This document shows positions 1-9,190 of a stretch of 59,370 nucleotides of DNA, in pieces. Numbering within the stretch: the first letter of the stretch is position 1; each line of letters opens with the position of its first letter. The stretch lies in assembly GCA_016845245.1 (NCBI GenBank), contig JAERSY010000060.1, positions 1 to 59,370 of the forward strand, read 5' to 3'. The DNA is from Phycisphaerae bacterium (GTDB taxonomy: Bacteria; Planctomycetota; Phycisphaerae; Phycisphaerales; SM1A02). The position numbers and the translations under genes are program-made. The notes beneath the pieces are model-generated. The model was not told the DNA's origin. It did not search any database and worked only from the letters and a program-made list of their open reading frames with translations.

Positions 1-1
1 G

Positions 2-388
2 TATTTAATGTATCTGTTACTTCTCATCGTTGCGATGGTCATTGGTTTTGTACTTGTTCGCCTCGTTGCAACACTTACGCTTGATGTCACTGCATCGCTG
101 GTTGGAAGCATGACGCTCAACGACTCGCTACTCACCGCGGGTTCACTCGATTCCACAATTCCACCTGCAACAGGGTTAGCGTGGTATGAGCAAGCAGGCA
201 GTGCAATCATCAATTGCTGGGAAATCATTGTTTACGATTGCATGATTGGTTGGGTGTTCAGCGGATTCTTCAGCGCAAGCACAATGGTCTATCTGTTAAT
301 GCGCCGCGCATGTGATGGACAATCGACCAAAGAGATATGGACCGAAGGGCTCATTCCCGGCACGAACATTCCAATGAATGATGAGTGA
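2..388 (+). CDS. Hypothetical membrane protein, 5' end outside window
   Basis: The reading frame is open from the window edge, so the first Met (base 8) may be internal and the true start lies upstream. The visible part is about 128 residues. It has a hydrophobic segment at its beginning (roughly residues 1-28) and a second around residues 70-98, followed by a short charged tail that looks like a real C-terminus. No catalytic motif is visible and I do not recognise the family. Its stop codon directly abuts the stop of the convergent DUF2617-like gene. I am fairly sure it is coding, because it fills the space and has clear membrane segments, but not of any function. Confidence 0.55.
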   Translation, partial: YLMYLLLLIVAMVIGFVLVRLVATLTLDVTASLVGSMTLNDSLLTAGSLDSTIPPATGLAWYEQAGSAIINCWEIIVYDCMIGWVFSGFFSASTMVYLLMRRACDGQSTKEIWTEGLIPGTNIPMNDE

Positions 389-940
389 TTACTTCAGTTC
401 TTTGATTTCAAAAATTGATTGCGTTCGTAAGACGATGCCATGCTTCGATTGAAGATGGTATGACTGAGAGTGCAATTGATTGTTGTATCGCTGAACATCA
501 ATAATGAGCGCATTCCGAGGGCTGTCTTCTTCTTGCCACTCAAGCATGTGGGCGTTGGCTTCTTTGCCGAAGTCAATGAGCTCATTGAAACTATCACCAA
601 AGAGATGGTCAGGAAGAAACTCGATTTGCATTGAGGTAATCAGTGTGACGCGGTCGCCAAAATCTTGCTCATGGTCACGCTCGCCAGCACACGCCATTGT
701 CGTGACATGGCCACGCTCTGGAAGTGTGTCAGGGTCTGGAGTGACGACTTCAGTGACGCAAGTGCCTTCATATTCAAATCGAAGAACGTGTCCACCCTTA
801 TAGAGCCACGCTTCAAAATCGTATCCGTTGTGTTGAACTTCAATACGGTCCTCAACCGGGAAAAACTCCGGATGAAGGGCAGAACGGAACAATGCCATGC
901 TGTAGATCTGTTGATCTACGATTTTTTCTGGTATCTGCAT
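389..940 (-). CDS. DUF2617-like protein of unknown function
   Basis: This 183-residue soluble protein has no signal peptide. The pattern near residues 18-30 (FRSALHPEFF), a central TEV strand, a conserved glutamine-glutamate stretch (SMQIEF) and the closing SIFEI segment match my recollection of the DUF2617 family found in planctomycetes and actinobacteria. That match is from memory and was not searched. The family has no established function. An AAGGGA sequence about 6 bases before the ATG is a plausible ribosome binding site. The gene is separated by 181 bp from the next minus-strand gene upstream, so it probably has its own promoter. That gap holds only A/T-rich sequence with no hairpin I can support. 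Confidence 0.6.
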   Translation of the reverse strand: MQIPEKIVDQQIYSMALFRSALHPEFFPVEDRIEVQHNGYDFEAWLYKGGHVLRFEYEGTCVTEVVTPDPDTLPERGHVTTMACAGERDHEQDFGDRVTLITSMQIEFLPDHLFGDSFNELIDFGKEANAHMLEWQEEDSPRNALIIDVQRYNNQLHSQSYHLQSKHGIVLRTQSIFEIKELK

Positions 941-1121
941 TTTGATCCCTTTAAGGGTGAATTCTCACTAAAAGCCAAACAAAAGTCGCCATTTAAGGCT
1001 AAACAGGGGACATGCCCACCGCTACACAGGTGTATATTGTTGCCGATTTTATTTTAAAATCAACCCTAAAAATCTCCATTTTAACAAAGAAAAAGGGGAC
1101 TTCTGTTAGTTGTTGGTATTT

Positions 1122-1799
1122 CTAAACTTGTGAAGTTTTTCCAAGCGCTTGCACTTTTTTGAGGACCTGCTGAATATCGCTCCAGACCTCTTTTCTCGTC
1201 TCTGTCGTGTAATTCCGAAGCAAGTACGCAGGGTGATAGGTCGGCATCACTGGAATCGAATCAAACCAGCCCCAATTCCCTCTGAGCCGAGTAATGCCAA
1301 CCGAAGTTTGTAACAAAAACTTGGATGCAGGAGAACCAAGCGCAACAATCACTTTGGGTTGAATACATTCAATTTGTTTGACGAGGTACGGCGCGCATAA
1401 TGCAATTTCATCTTCACGTGGCGTGCGATTGTTTTCAGGCCTCACCTTGATGATGTTTGCAATGTAAACATCATCTCGAGTCAACTTCATTGCAGAAATG
1501 ATTTCATTCAGCTTTTGACCTGCAGCGCCCACAAATGGTTCGCCTTGCTTGTCTTCTTCTTCGCCCGGCGCTTCACCAATAAACATGATGTCAGCGTGAG
1601 GGTTTCCACACCCAAAGACGATGTTTGTGTACCCGTGTTGAGTTGTGCAATGCTTGCAGTGTAAGGCGTGTGATTGTTCAACTGAATCGAGCGACGGTTC
1701 GCCCGCTTCATTTTTGCTTGACTCAGGAATTTTCGGCACAAAATCAACTCCAAACAGTTTGGAGGTTGCTTTGAGGAATGTGGCTTGGTTTACGTTCAT
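1122..1799 (-). CDS. Uracil-DNA glycosylase, family 4
   Basis: This enzyme removes uracil from DNA to begin base excision repair. The family-4 signature is clear: GEAPG (residues 75-79) followed by a Q-G-x-P-F segment and GxAG, then the C-terminal motif TYHPAYLLR (187-195). Family 4 carries a 4Fe-4S cluster. C48 and C51 (CxxC) and C135 match the first three ligands, but the fourth, expected about 16 residues after C135, is Ile151; C145 or C64 could substitute. Length (225 aa) is normal with a short N-terminal extension. Its ATG overlaps the dtd stop codon by 4 bp, so the two are probably translationally coupled. The specific substrate range cannot be read from the sequence. Confidence 0.9.
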   Translation of the reverse strand: MNVNQATFLKATSKLFGVDFVPKIPESSKNEAGEPSLDSVEQSHALHCKHCTTQHGYTNIVFGCGNPHADIMFIGEAPGEEEDKQGEPFVGAAGQKLNEIISAMKLTRDDVYIANIIKVRPENNRTPREDEIALCAPYLVKQIECIQPKVIVALGSPASKFLLQTSVGITRLRGNWGWFDSIPVMPTYHPAYLLRNYTTETRKEVWSDIQQVLKKVQALGKTSQV

Positions 1800-2254
1800 T
1801 TGCTTGTAGGCCTGCGTTCGACGATGAGTGTGACTGGTCCATCATTGTGGATGTCTACATCCATATGTGCACCAAAAACTCCAGTTTTCGTTTCGATATT
1901 GTACTCTTGAGTGAGGCGGTTTCTTACTTCTTCGACAAGGGGTTCAGCAAGTTCAGGCGCAGCAGCTTTCACAAAACTCGGACGATTGCCCTTTGAGCAA
2001 TCTCCTGCAAGGGTAAATTGGCTGACAAGTAACACGCTCCCGCCAATGTCGTTGATTGACACATTCATCTTGCCCTCATCATCAGTAAAGATACGAAGTT
2101 GTGCTAGTTTGCGAGCAATCCACTCCGCTTCAGCGGAACCATCGCCTTCTTCGACGCCCAGTAAAACGCACATGCCATGCTCAATGGCGTTGACAACGTT
2201 ATGTTCCGCCACAGTCACGCTCGCTTTTGAAACACGCTGAACAACTGCAATCAT
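1796..2254 (-). CDS. dtd: D-aminoacyl-tRNA deacylase
   Basis: Dtd hydrolyses D-amino acids (and glycine mischarged on tRNA-Ala) from tRNA as a proofreading step. The 152-residue length and MxAVVQRV start are typical of the family. The two active-site motifs are present: SQFTL near residues 78-82 and NDGPVT near 137-142, matching the family's NxGPxT cross-subunit Gly-Pro motif. It is the first gene of a two-gene unit with the uracil-DNA glycosylase and overlaps it by 4 bp. There is no Shine-Dalgarno sequence; a CACAAT hexamer ends 6 bases before the ATG, so the mRNA may be leaderless. The identification is secure. Confidence 0.95.
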   Translation of the reverse strand: MIAVVQRVSKASVTVAEHNVVNAIEHGMCVLLGVEEGDGSAEAEWIARKLAQLRIFTDDEGKMNVSINDIGGSVLLVSQFTLAGDCSKGNRPSFVKAAAPELAEPLVEEVRNRLTQEYNIETKTGVFGAHMDVDIHNDGPVTLIVERRPTSK

Positions 2255-2260
2255 GGTTCT

Positions 2261-2266
2261 ATTGTG
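2261..2266 (-). promoter_or_regulatory. -10-like hexamer, dtd (leaderless)
   Basis: On the minus strand CACAAT is followed by 6 bases and then the dtd ATG. No ribosome binding site fits between them, and no -35 is recognisable. This matches the spacing seen before many other genes here. Confidence 0.4.
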
Positions 2267-2297
2267 GCTTTAAAATGGGGGTTGTGGTTGGGTGGTC

Positions 2298-2336
2298 AAA
2301 AAAAAGAGAACCCGTTGTCAAAAAACAGACGGGCTC
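2298..2336 (-). terminator. Rho-independent terminator for the Memo-like gene
   Basis: Read on the minus strand, a stem with a perfect ACGGG/CCCGT core (2311-2315 with 2329-2333, partly extended by a GAG/CTC pairing) is followed by CTCTTTTTTT. It lies downstream of the gene ending at 2423 and upstream of dtd, so it would end the Memo-like transcript. Confidence 0.65.
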
Positions 2337-2422
2337 CTGTGTGGGGGGTAGGATAGTCGTGCCTTGCGGCACATCCATTCATTCGTAAGGGACGGGGCAA
2401 AGGTTCCCATAATTCAGAAAAA

Positions 2423-3622
2423 TTATGAAAGCATCATTGCGCAACTCGAAACGAGCACAGCGCCTCGTTCATCACTCGCTTGCCTGTAATCAATAAGCTC
2501 GATGTCGCTCGGATTGGCAAGTTTCAAGATGGCTGACATATTGCCAATGCTGCACCATCTTGTGGCGTTATTGTTCCACTTCATTGCCTCGATGAACTGG
2601 TCGGGGTCATTTTCCATGTATTTCGCCATCATCTCGCGGTCGTGACGCTCAACGTCAAACTTTCGTTGGTCATCGACTGGGCGCGGCTCCCCAAACTGTG
2701 GTCCAACATGACTCAAGTCAGCCGATGACACGAAGTATGTTGTCCCGCCGACCTCTGCTAGCGTCTCGTTGAGGGCACTTACGAACGCATCAGTTGTGGT
2801 TCGCTCATCATCGTCTTCGATCATTTCAACAAGTGGTGAAGGGATGAGTGCGGCTACGATTGGAACGTCACCAAAGCAGTACTGAATCCATGGTAAATGC
2901 AACTCGATTGAGTGCTCTGCGATATGATCTAACTCGTCAACAGAAACGCCACTGCCTAGTTTCGTTTCAAGAGAACGCACCACATCATTGTCGATGCTCA
3001 CTGTGCCCATCGGTGTATCGAACCCAAGAGTGCTGAGCACAACGCCGTCTCCATTGCCGAAGTGATTCGTGCCGAGAATGACGACCCTGTCAGGTTTTTC
3101 AGTAGTTTGCCACGCATAGTAAGCACTTGCGTAGTTTGGCCAACCCCTGCTGTAATCGAGATGGGGTGCAACGATGCCCTTTACAGATTCTTCAATCTCT
3201 GGATCCTCAGTTTCATCAAACCACTTTTGAATGGCCGCCTTACACGCATCACCATCTTCTCCAAGGGTCGCACTCGCTTTCGCAGGGAAATATCCAATAC
3301 TTCTCAAATCCGCGAGTTTCTCTTCCTCAAGCTTCTTTGAGGTTGGTCCCCAGAGCAAGCCAACTGAGTCGAGTTTCTCAAGAAGTTCAATTAACTGGTC
3401 GGGCGGTGCTTTCGTGGCATTTGCGATTTCTTCAGCCGTCCTTGTGCCATTGATTTGTTGAATCACTGCAAAAATTGGAGCTGGCACAGCCACAGTTTCT
3501 TCAGCCAAGGCAAATACGTCTCTCAGCAATACAAGGGGGGTGTCGCCCTTTTTAATTGGAATTGGCTGCATGCCTCGCAAGGCAGGCATCTGGATATGTT
3601 CAGGAAGGTCCGAGAATGACAT
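2423..3622 (-). CDS. Memo-like protein (AmmeMemoRadiSam system protein B family) with N-terminal extension
   Basis: The C-terminal two thirds match the Memo family, which shares the fold of class III extradiol dioxygenases. Candidate metal-site histidines occur in APHLDYSRG (H154), GTNHFG (H187) and the segment ending HSIELHLPW (from H237); a SADLSH segment and a WCSIGN segment with a conserved-type cysteine follow. About 145 N-terminal residues form an extra, probably helical or winged-helix-like, domain. I chose the start at 3622 because GAGG lies 8 bases upstream; the next in-frame ATG at 3664 has no ribosome binding site. No AMMECR1-like or radical SAM partner is nearby. Biochemical role is unknown; the family assignment is solid. 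Confidence 0.8.
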   Translation of the reverse strand: MSFSDLPEHIQMPALRGMQPIPIKKGDTPLVLLRDVFALAEETVAVPAPIFAVIQQINGTRTAEEIANATKAPPDQLIELLEKLDSVGLLWGPTSKKLEEEKLADLRSIGYFPAKASATLGEDGDACKAAIQKWFDETEDPEIEESVKGIVAPHLDYSRGWPNYASAYYAWQTTEKPDRVVILGTNHFGNGDGVVLSTLGFDTPMGTVSIDNDVVRSLETKLGSGVSVDELDHIAEHSIELHLPWIQYCFGDVPIVAALIPSPLVEMIEDDDERTTTDAFVSALNETLAEVGGTTYFVSSADLSHVGPQFGEPRPVDDQRKFDVERHDREMMAKYMENDPDQFIEAMKWNNNATRWCSIGNMSAILKLANPSDIELIDYRQASDERGAVLVSSCAMMLS

Positions 3623-3726
3623 GAAGTGGTCCTCTAATCTTTTTCTATTGAATATGCTTAACAATAAGGGTTTCTATGCCGAAACAGCAATAGTTTACTC
3701 AGAATCACGTTGTATTGTGTTCAAAC

Positions 3727-3754
3727 TTGTCCTTTGTGTAATTGAACTTACAAT
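3727..3754 (+). promoter_or_regulatory. Candidate sigma70-type promoter of the DUF1573-ankyrin gene
   Basis: TTGTCC (3727-3732) and TACAAT (3749-3754) are separated by 16 bases, about 60 bp ahead of the ATG at 3814, in an A/T-rich intergenic region. The predicted leader carries a GGAAG ribosome binding site. Confidence 0.4.
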
Positions 3755-3813
3755 ACGGAATCACACTCCTTATCGAGACTTATTAAATCATCAGGATTTT
3801 TGGAAGAAAAGAA

Positions 3814-5448
3814 ATGTTTAAAAATAGATTCGCAACTTCATTATTGACTCTATCGCTCGTCTGCTTTGTTTCGGCTGAGTCCTTCGGGCAAGACAAACAA
3901 AAGCCAACTGGTCTGAGCGGAACGAAAGCACCGACTTCGGTTGGGGGACCAAAACCCACTGGCCTCTCGCCAAACAGTCGACCAGCGCAAGAGAGTGATG
4001 CTGAACAAGTCATTGTTGCTTCACCGACTTCCATCGATTTAGGTGAGATTTCCACAAGTGAAAAAGCAGATGGCGTGGTCACGTTAACGAACACAAGCGA
4101 CGCGCCTGTCAAGATTCTTCAATCAAAAGCAAGTTGCGGTTGCACGACTTCTGACTTTAAACCAAACACAGTAATCCTTCCGGGCGACTCGCTTGATGTT
4201 TCAGTCCAAATGGACGGAAAAGGTCGCGCAAGAACAATTTCAAAAACAGTGACATTTAACATCGAGGGGTACCCATCACTACGAGTTCCAGTCAAAGTGA
4301 AAACAATCGCATATGTGACAGTCGACAAAGACCCACTCACAATCGGTGAAGGTCAAACAACGAAACTGACACTTAAATCAATTGATGGGCAACCATTTAA
4401 AGTGACAAACTTGGTTCCAGCAGTTGCAACCGGCTTCTCTGAAGAAGCTGCACCCGAGCAAGTCATTGAAATCGATTGGGACAAGTGGTGGGAAGTTGTC
4501 ATGTCAACCAAAATGACAATCCGACTTGATCATCCTCTTTGTAAAGAAATCACAACGAACGTTCGCTTGAACGCGGAACAGCGTGCACGTCTCAATGATT
4601 TAATTCGGGCAAAACGAGCAAATGGCGACTTGCTCACAAAAGATCCAACGAAGCCACTCACTGGCGACCAACTTGCTCGGTTCATCAAAGCAGGTCAAGG
4701 TGCGAAGGTCATCAAATTTATCCAAGATGGCAAAGGCCAGTTTAAAGCTGTTGATAAGAGTGGTGTTTCACTGCTCAGCGTTGCAGCAGAAGAAGGTGAC
4801 GCTGACACGATTATCGGGCTGCTCGATTTGGGTGAAGATGTTGAACGTGTTGATAGAGTCAACCGAACACCTTTGATGTATGCAGCTCGTTCAAAGAACA
4901 ACGATGCAATACAAGTGTTGCTCGACGCAGGTGCAGACATTCAAGCAAGAGATACGCTTGGCAATGCACCAATCTCATGGGCGTCTGGTTTTGGCAATGC
5001 AGATGGCGTTGCACTACTGATTGAAAATGGTGCCGATGTCAATGTTCGTGACTCTGTGCTTGGTTATACACCACTTCTATGGGCTTCTGGTTTCGGCGAT
5101 GCTGACTCAATCCCGATCCTTCTCGAAGAAGGTGCAGATGTGACCGTTCGTGATAACGCCGAAGGCAGAACACCATTGATGCATGCAGTCCGTACTGGCA
5201 CGAAAGCTGGTGTTGAGCAATTGCTTGAAGCTGGCGGATCATTAAACGCAATTGACAATGGTGGTCAGACAGCACTGATGATTGCTGCAGGAAGCAACAA
5301 TGTGACGCTTGCGAAAGTTAAGTTGCTCGTCGAAGGCGGATCAGATGTTGCAGCGAAAGATAAAGCTGGCAAGAATGCACTAGATCATGCAAAAACACGA
5401 ACAGATGCTCAGGGCGAACTCATCATCGAGTATCTTGAGTCACTGTAA
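3814..5448 (+). CDS. Exported DUF1573 protein with C-terminal ankyrin repeats
   Basis: Residues 1-26 are a signal peptide with a likely cleavage after SAESFGQ, so the protein acts outside the cytoplasm. A proline- and glycine-rich spacer follows, with PTGLS twice. A DUF1573-type immunoglobulin-like domain spans about 66-150 and includes the hallmark SCGCTTSDF (C108, C110). A middle domain of about 150 residues has no assignment, and the C-terminal 230 residues contain about five to six ankyrin repeats with typical TPL, GADI and LLD signatures. GGAAG precedes the ATG. The order DUF1573 then ankyrin suggests an envelope protein-interaction scaffold; that role is inference. A strong hairpin lies just downstream. 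Confidence 0.8.
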   Translation: MFKNRFATSLLTLSLVCFVSAESFGQDKQKPTGLSGTKAPTSVGGPKPTGLSPNSRPAQESDAEQVIVASPTSIDLGEISTSEKADGVVTLTNTSDAPVKILQSKASCGCTTSDFKPNTVILPGDSLDVSVQMDGKGRARTISKTVTFNIEGYPSLRVPVKVKTIAYVTVDKDPLTIGEGQTTKLTLKSIDGQPFKVTNLVPAVATGFSEEAAPEQVIEIDWDKWWEVVMSTKMTIRLDHPLCKEITTNVRLNAEQRARLNDLIRAKRANGDLLTKDPTKPLTGDQLARFIKAGQGAKVIKFIQDGKGQFKAVDKSGVSLLSVAAEEGDADTIIGLLDLGEDVERVDRVNRTPLMYAARSKNNDAIQVLLDAGADIQARDTLGNAPISWASGFGNADGVALLIENGADVNVRDSVLGYTPLLWASGFGDADSIPILLEEGADVTVRDNAEGRTPLMHAVRTGTKAGVEQLLEAGGSLNAIDNGGQTALMIAAGSNNVTLAKVKLLVEGGSDVAAKDKAGKNALDHAKTRTDAQGELIIEYLESL

Positions 5449-5473
5449 GCGTAAAAGATTAAACTGGATTTTG

Positions 5474-5500
5474 CAGCGAACCGCCACAGGCGGTTCGCTG
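5474..5500 (+). terminator. Strong hairpin after the ankyrin gene
   Basis: CAGCGAACCGC (5474-5484) is perfectly complementary to 5490-5500, with a 5-base loop. It lies 25 bp after the stop codon and 34 bp before the next start. No T-run follows, so it may block exonucleases or work with a factor rather than terminate alone. Confidence 0.6.
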
Positions 5501-5534
5501 TCGTTATGATGGGAGTCCCAAAAAGGAGAACAGA

Positions 5535-7064
5535 ATGACGACTGCAACAGCTTCAGCTTACGAACAACTCATTAAACAATCAAAGGATGTCACAGCACTT
5601 GGCACGACGATTGCGATTTTGCACTGGGACCAAGAAGTCAAAATGCCACCGAAAGGCATTGAGTACCGTGCTGATCAGATTGCAGTTGCATCTCGCCTTT
5701 ACCACGAGTTAAAAACGAGTTCGCAGGGCAATGATTTGCTTAAAGCGTGTGAAGATGATGCAAACATCATGTCAAATCCACTAAGTGCAGAAGCCGTCAA
5801 TGTTCGTGAACTTCGGCATGCGTATGACAGAGCAACCAAGTTACCGACTTCACTTGTTGAAGAAGAAGCGATGCTCGCAAGTCGCGGGCAAAGTGCTTGG
5901 GCGGAAGCAAGAAAGAACAACGACTTTAAGACGTTTCAGCCATGGTTGGAGAAGATTGTCGCACTGCTTCAAAAGAAAGCAGAATGTTACGGTTGGGCAG
6001 AGGGCGGCGAGCCATGGGATGCACTCGCAGAAGATTATGAGCCCGGTTGCACTGCTGCACAGGTAAGTGAAGTGTTTACACCGCTCAGAGAACGATTGCA
6101 AACGCTTCTCGATGAACTCATGGGCAGTTCAACAAAACCAAGCAACGCATTCAATGAGATAAAGCTTCCGATTGAAGAACAAAAAGCATTTGTACGCAAC
6201 ATCGCACAGCAAATCGGTTTCGATTTTGACGCTGGACGCCTAGATGAATCAACTCATCCATTCTGTAGTGGTACGCATTGCAATGATGTTCGCCTCACGA
6301 CACGGTTCCATGAAAGTAACGTCAATGACGCCATCGGTTCAACGATGCATGAAGCTGGTCACGGTATTTACGAGCAAGGACTCTTGTTTGAACATGTAGG
6401 AACACCGATGGGGCATTCTGTGTCGCTCGGCATTCATGAATCGCAAAGCCGAATGTGGGAAAACCAAGTTGGGCGAAGTGAAGCGTTCTGGCGATGGTGT
6501 TACCCTCAAATGGAAAAATTCTTTGGCAGTAAAACAGCATCGCTTTCATTCGAAGATGTGTATGGTGGAGCGAACATCGTCAAGCCAGACTTCATTCGAG
6601 TTGAAGCGGACGAAGCAACGTACAACATGCACATCATGATTCGGTTTGAACTTGAACGAATGTTGATGAACGGCACTTTGGCAGTCGCAGATTTGCCAGA
6701 TGCGTGGAATCAGCGATACAAAGATTATCTCGGCATTGAAGTGCCGAGTGACACTAAAGGGTGTCTGCAAGACATCCATTGGTCAATGACTTCACTTGGC
6801 TACTTCCCAACTTACACCCTTGGCAACTTGTACTGTGCACAGTTCTTTGAAAAAGCACTCGCAGATCATCCTTCTTTGTACGAAGAGTTTGCGCAGGGTG
6901 AGTTCGGCACATTGAAGTCGTGGCTCAATACCAATATTCATGCACTTGGAAAAACGTACCGTGCTGCTGAATTGTGTGAACATGTCACCGGTGCTCCGCT
7001 TTCTGCTGACCCGCTCATGCGTCACCTTGAGTCGAAACTCAAACCGCTTTACGGACTTGCCTGA
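5535..7064 (+). CDS. Metallocarboxypeptidase, M32 family (Taq carboxypeptidase type)
   Basis: This cytoplasmic zinc enzyme removes C-terminal amino acids from peptides with broad specificity. The zinc site HEAGH is at residues 272-276 inside MHEAGHGIYEQG, and the conserved IHESQSRMWEN (300-310) supplies the third ligand Glu302. Other family marks are the N-terminal HWDQE segment and HPFCSGTH near 241. The 509-residue length is normal. The start is supported by AGGAG at 5525-5529. Its 3' end overlaps the convergent anmK gene by 16 bp. The identification is secure. Confidence 0.95.
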   Translation: MTTATASAYEQLIKQSKDVTALGTTIAILHWDQEVKMPPKGIEYRADQIAVASRLYHELKTSSQGNDLLKACEDDANIMSNPLSAEAVNVRELRHAYDRATKLPTSLVEEEAMLASRGQSAWAEARKNNDFKTFQPWLEKIVALLQKKAECYGWAEGGEPWDALAEDYEPGCTAAQVSEVFTPLRERLQTLLDELMGSSTKPSNAFNEIKLPIEEQKAFVRNIAQQIGFDFDAGRLDESTHPFCSGTHCNDVRLTTRFHESNVNDAIGSTMHEAGHGIYEQGLLFEHVGTPMGHSVSLGIHESQSRMWENQVGRSEAFWRWCYPQMEKFFGSKTASLSFEDVYGGANIVKPDFIRVEADEATYNMHIMIRFELERMLMNGTLAVADLPDAWNQRYKDYLGIEVPSDTKGCLQDIHWSMTSLGYFPTYTLGNLYCAQFFEKALADHPSLYEEFAQGEFGTLKSWLNTNIHALGKTYRAAELCEHVTGAPLSADPLMRHLESKLKPLYGLA

Positions 7065-8092
7065 GTAAAGCCAACGACGTTTTCTGACTCGCGCCTTCCA
7101 GTGACTTGCTCAAGTGTGATTGAGATGTTGTCCATATGCATTGCGCCTAGAATGGCCACCGCCATCCCTTCCCGTGCTTGAATTGGCACGCCAAGGTCTG
7201 CGACGGTGCCACTATGTTTGATATGGCTTGCGAGTTGTTGGTTTTGGCAACCGCCTCCTGCAAGGTAGATTGCATCTGCGTCCCTCGTTGCATGAGTGAT
7301 GCACGTTCCAATTGCAGCACATGCAGTTGCAGCAAGGTCAGCACTAGGTACGTCTTCCCAGTTTGAAACGAGTTGGCCGAGGTCATCTGCATGACCAAGA
7401 GATTGCTTGTCGTGATGTTGGGTCGAGAGCATTCTCGTGATTGCCTCATGCAGCGATTCAATCACTTTACCTTGGCTTGCAAGTTCGCCATTGTTGTCAA
7501 ACGATTTGCCTGTTCGCTCTTGTGCGATGCTGTTTAACAAAAGATTGCAACAACACACGTCAAAGCCCTGAATATCCTGCGGAGTGCACTGTGCAGGGAG
7601 CATCGTGACATTGCAAAAACCGCCAAGATTGACGATGGCTACATCGTGTTCTTGCGCACGAAACATGACCCAATCTGCAAGCGGTGTGATTGGTGCTCCT
7701 TCGCCGCCGAGCATTAAGTCCATTTGGCGGGGTTGGTCAAGCACGGTGCAATCAAAAGCTTCGACGACTGGCGCCGGATTGATGAGTTGAATTGATGTTG
7801 GCGGCTTGTGGTAAATCGTTTGGCCGTGAAGGGCGATGAGGTCAATTTGAGGAAGCTGTAGTGCGTCGATTGCTTGCCGTGTTCGATCGCCGATGATTAG
7901 GGCAAACTTGCTGCAAGAGTCTTGTTCGGATGCATGTAGGGCTTGAAGGTCGTCCCGAATATCATCAAATGAAACAGATGCGATGTCAATGAATGACGCT
8001 TGCATCTCAAGGCCATGTCCATCGATTGCTACAGCAACTGCGTCGACGCCATCCATACTCGTTCCAGTCATTGTGCCAACGACAGTTCGCAT
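7049..8092 (-). CDS. anmK: Anhydro-N-acetylmuramic acid kinase
   Basis: AnmK phosphorylates and hydrates 1,6-anhydro-N-acetylmuramic acid released from peptidoglycan, returning it to amino-sugar metabolism. The N-terminal ATP-binding motif [10 protein letters not shown] (residues 6-15) is diagnostic. [19 protein letters not shown] and a C-terminal AGGGxxN segment also fit. At 347 residues it is slightly shorter than the usual 370. It is transcribed divergently from the UDP-glucuronate decarboxylase gene across only 31 bp. There is no Shine-Dalgarno site; TACAGT ends 6 bases before the ATG. Its presence implies recycling of peptidoglycan. Confidence 0.93.
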   Translation of the reverse strand: MRTVVGTMTGTSMDGVDAVAVAIDGHGLEMQASFIDIASVSFDDIRDDLQALHASEQDSCSKFALIIGDRTRQAIDALQLPQIDLIALHGQTIYHKPPTSIQLINPAPVVEAFDCTVLDQPRQMDLMLGGEGAPITPLADWVMFRAQEHDVAIVNLGGFCNVTMLPAQCTPQDIQGFDVCCCNLLLNSIAQERTGKSFDNNGELASQGKVIESLHEAITRMLSTQHHDKQSLGHADDLGQLVSNWEDVPSADLAATACAAIGTCITHATRDADAIYLAGGGCQNQQLASHIKHSGTVADLGVPIQAREGMAVAILGAMHMDNISITLEQVTGRRESENVVGFTQASP

Positions 8093-8098
8093 GGCGGT

Positions 8099-8116
8099 AC
8101 TGTATCACGCTATCCT
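8099..8116. promoter_or_regulatory. Divergent -10 elements of anmK and uxs
   Basis: TACAGT on the minus strand (8099-8104) ends 6 bases before the anmK ATG. TATCCT on the plus strand (8111-8116) ends 7 bases before the uxs ATG. The whole 31-bp gap therefore seems to hold two back-to-back leaderless promoters. Confidence 0.45.
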
Positions 8117-8123
8117 ACGCACT

Positions 8124-9110
8124 ATGGCAACACGTTCATTAGTTACAGGTGGCGCAGGATTCCTTGGCTCTCATCTTTGTCAATCGCTTCTTGATCGGGG
8201 TGACGAAGTGATTTGCCTCGACAACTTGTTTACTAGCCGCAAGGAAACGATTGAGCACTTGTTTTCGCACGAGCGATTTTCATTTATTGAGCACGATGTC
8301 ACTGAGCCGTACACGGTTGAATCAGATGTTATTTTTAACTTGGCGTGTCCCGCTGCGCCCGGTCATTATCAATATGACCCAATCTATACATTAAAGATAA
8401 GCGTTCTAGGCGCGCTTCATGCACTTGAGCTAGCTAAAACAACGGGAGCAACCGTTGTACATGCTTCAACGAGTGAAGTGTATGGCGACCCGCAGGTTCA
8501 CCCGCAACCGGAGTCGTATCGAGGATGCGTCAATCCAATTGGATTGCGGGCGTGCTATGACGAAGGGAAGCGCGCTGCCGAAACGCTCATGTTTGATTAC
8601 AACCGAATGCATAATGTTGATGTCAGAGTTGCACGCATTTTTAACACGTATGGGCCGCACATGCATCCCTTCGATGGACGAGTCGTGAGCAACTTTATCA
8701 GGCAAGCAATTGCGGGTGATGCGCTGACTGTGTTTGGTGATGGAGAACAATCCCGCTCATTTTGTTTTGTGTCTGATTTGATTCGTGGGCTCGTTCGCGT
8801 GAGTGAGTGCAGTGATGCCAAAGGGCCAATCAATTTAGGGAACCCGAAAGAGTTCACCATGCTTGAACTCGCAACCCTTGTGATTGAGTTGACGCAGAGC
8901 AATTCCACGCTTGAGCATTCGCCACTTCCGGCAGACGACCCGCTGCAACGCCAGCCAGTGATTGACAGGGCAAGCGAGGTGCTTGGTTGGTCGCCAGAGG
9001 TTGAGCTCAAGGAAGGGCTTGCTAAAACCATTGAGTGGTTCTCGACAATTGATGTGAACGAATGGACGCCGCCGACCCCGAACTGGGCGGGCGGGCTCAC
9101 ACCGTCTTAA
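8124..9110 (+). CDS. uxs: UDP-glucuronate decarboxylase (UDP-xylose synthase)
   Basis: This extended short-chain dehydrogenase converts UDP-glucuronate to UDP-xylose, a precursor of surface polysaccharide. The Rossmann motif GGAGFLGS is at residues 9-16. The UXS-specific [13 protein letters not shown] lies at about 74-86, the catalytic YDEGK is at 145-149 and the RIFNTYGP motif follows. I placed the start at 8124, where the nucleotide-binding motif falls at the usual distance; the open frame extends further upstream into anmK but without support. The product is 328 aa, normal for the bacterial family. A TATCCT hexamer ends 7 bases upstream and no ribosome binding site is seen. Confidence 0.9.
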   Translation: MATRSLVTGGAGFLGSHLCQSLLDRGDEVICLDNLFTSRKETIEHLFSHERFSFIEHDVTEPYTVESDVIFNLACPAAPGHYQYDPIYTLKISVLGALHALELAKTTGATVVHASTSEVYGDPQVHPQPESYRGCVNPIGLRACYDEGKRAAETLMFDYNRMHNVDVRVARIFNTYGPHMHPFDGRVVSNFIRQAIAGDALTVFGDGEQSRSFCFVSDLIRGLVRVSECSDAKGPINLGNPKEFTMLELATLVIELTQSNSTLEHSPLPADDPLQRQPVIDRASEVLGWSPEVELKEGLAKTIEWFSTIDVNEWTPPTPNWAGGLTPS

Positions 9111-9120
9111 CTGGTCGTGC

Positions 9121-9155
9121 CCTGACAACAGTGTGTCAGGCAAAACCTCATTTTT
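9121..9155 (+). terminator. Weak terminator-like hairpin after uxs
   Basis: CCTGACA (9121-9127) pairs with TGTCAGG (9134-9140) across a 6-base loop. A TTTTT run follows 10 bases later, further away than usual. Confidence 0.35.
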
Positions 9156-9190
9156 GAATAAAAAACAATGTTTTATACCGAATAACTACC

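Noticed and set aside
665-1057. 130-codon plus-strand open frame antisense to the DUF2617-like gene
   Set aside because: Shadow frame; the opposite strand encodes a protein with recognisable motifs and a ribosome binding site.
3623-3664. Upstream ATG for the Memo-like gene
   Set aside because: No ribosome binding site, whereas GAGG stands 8 bases before the ATG at 3622.
3540-3821. 93-codon plus-strand open frame overlapping the Memo-like gene start and the DUF1573 promoter
   Set aside because: It overlaps the Memo-like coding sequence and the DUF1573-ankyrin promoter and has no start signal.
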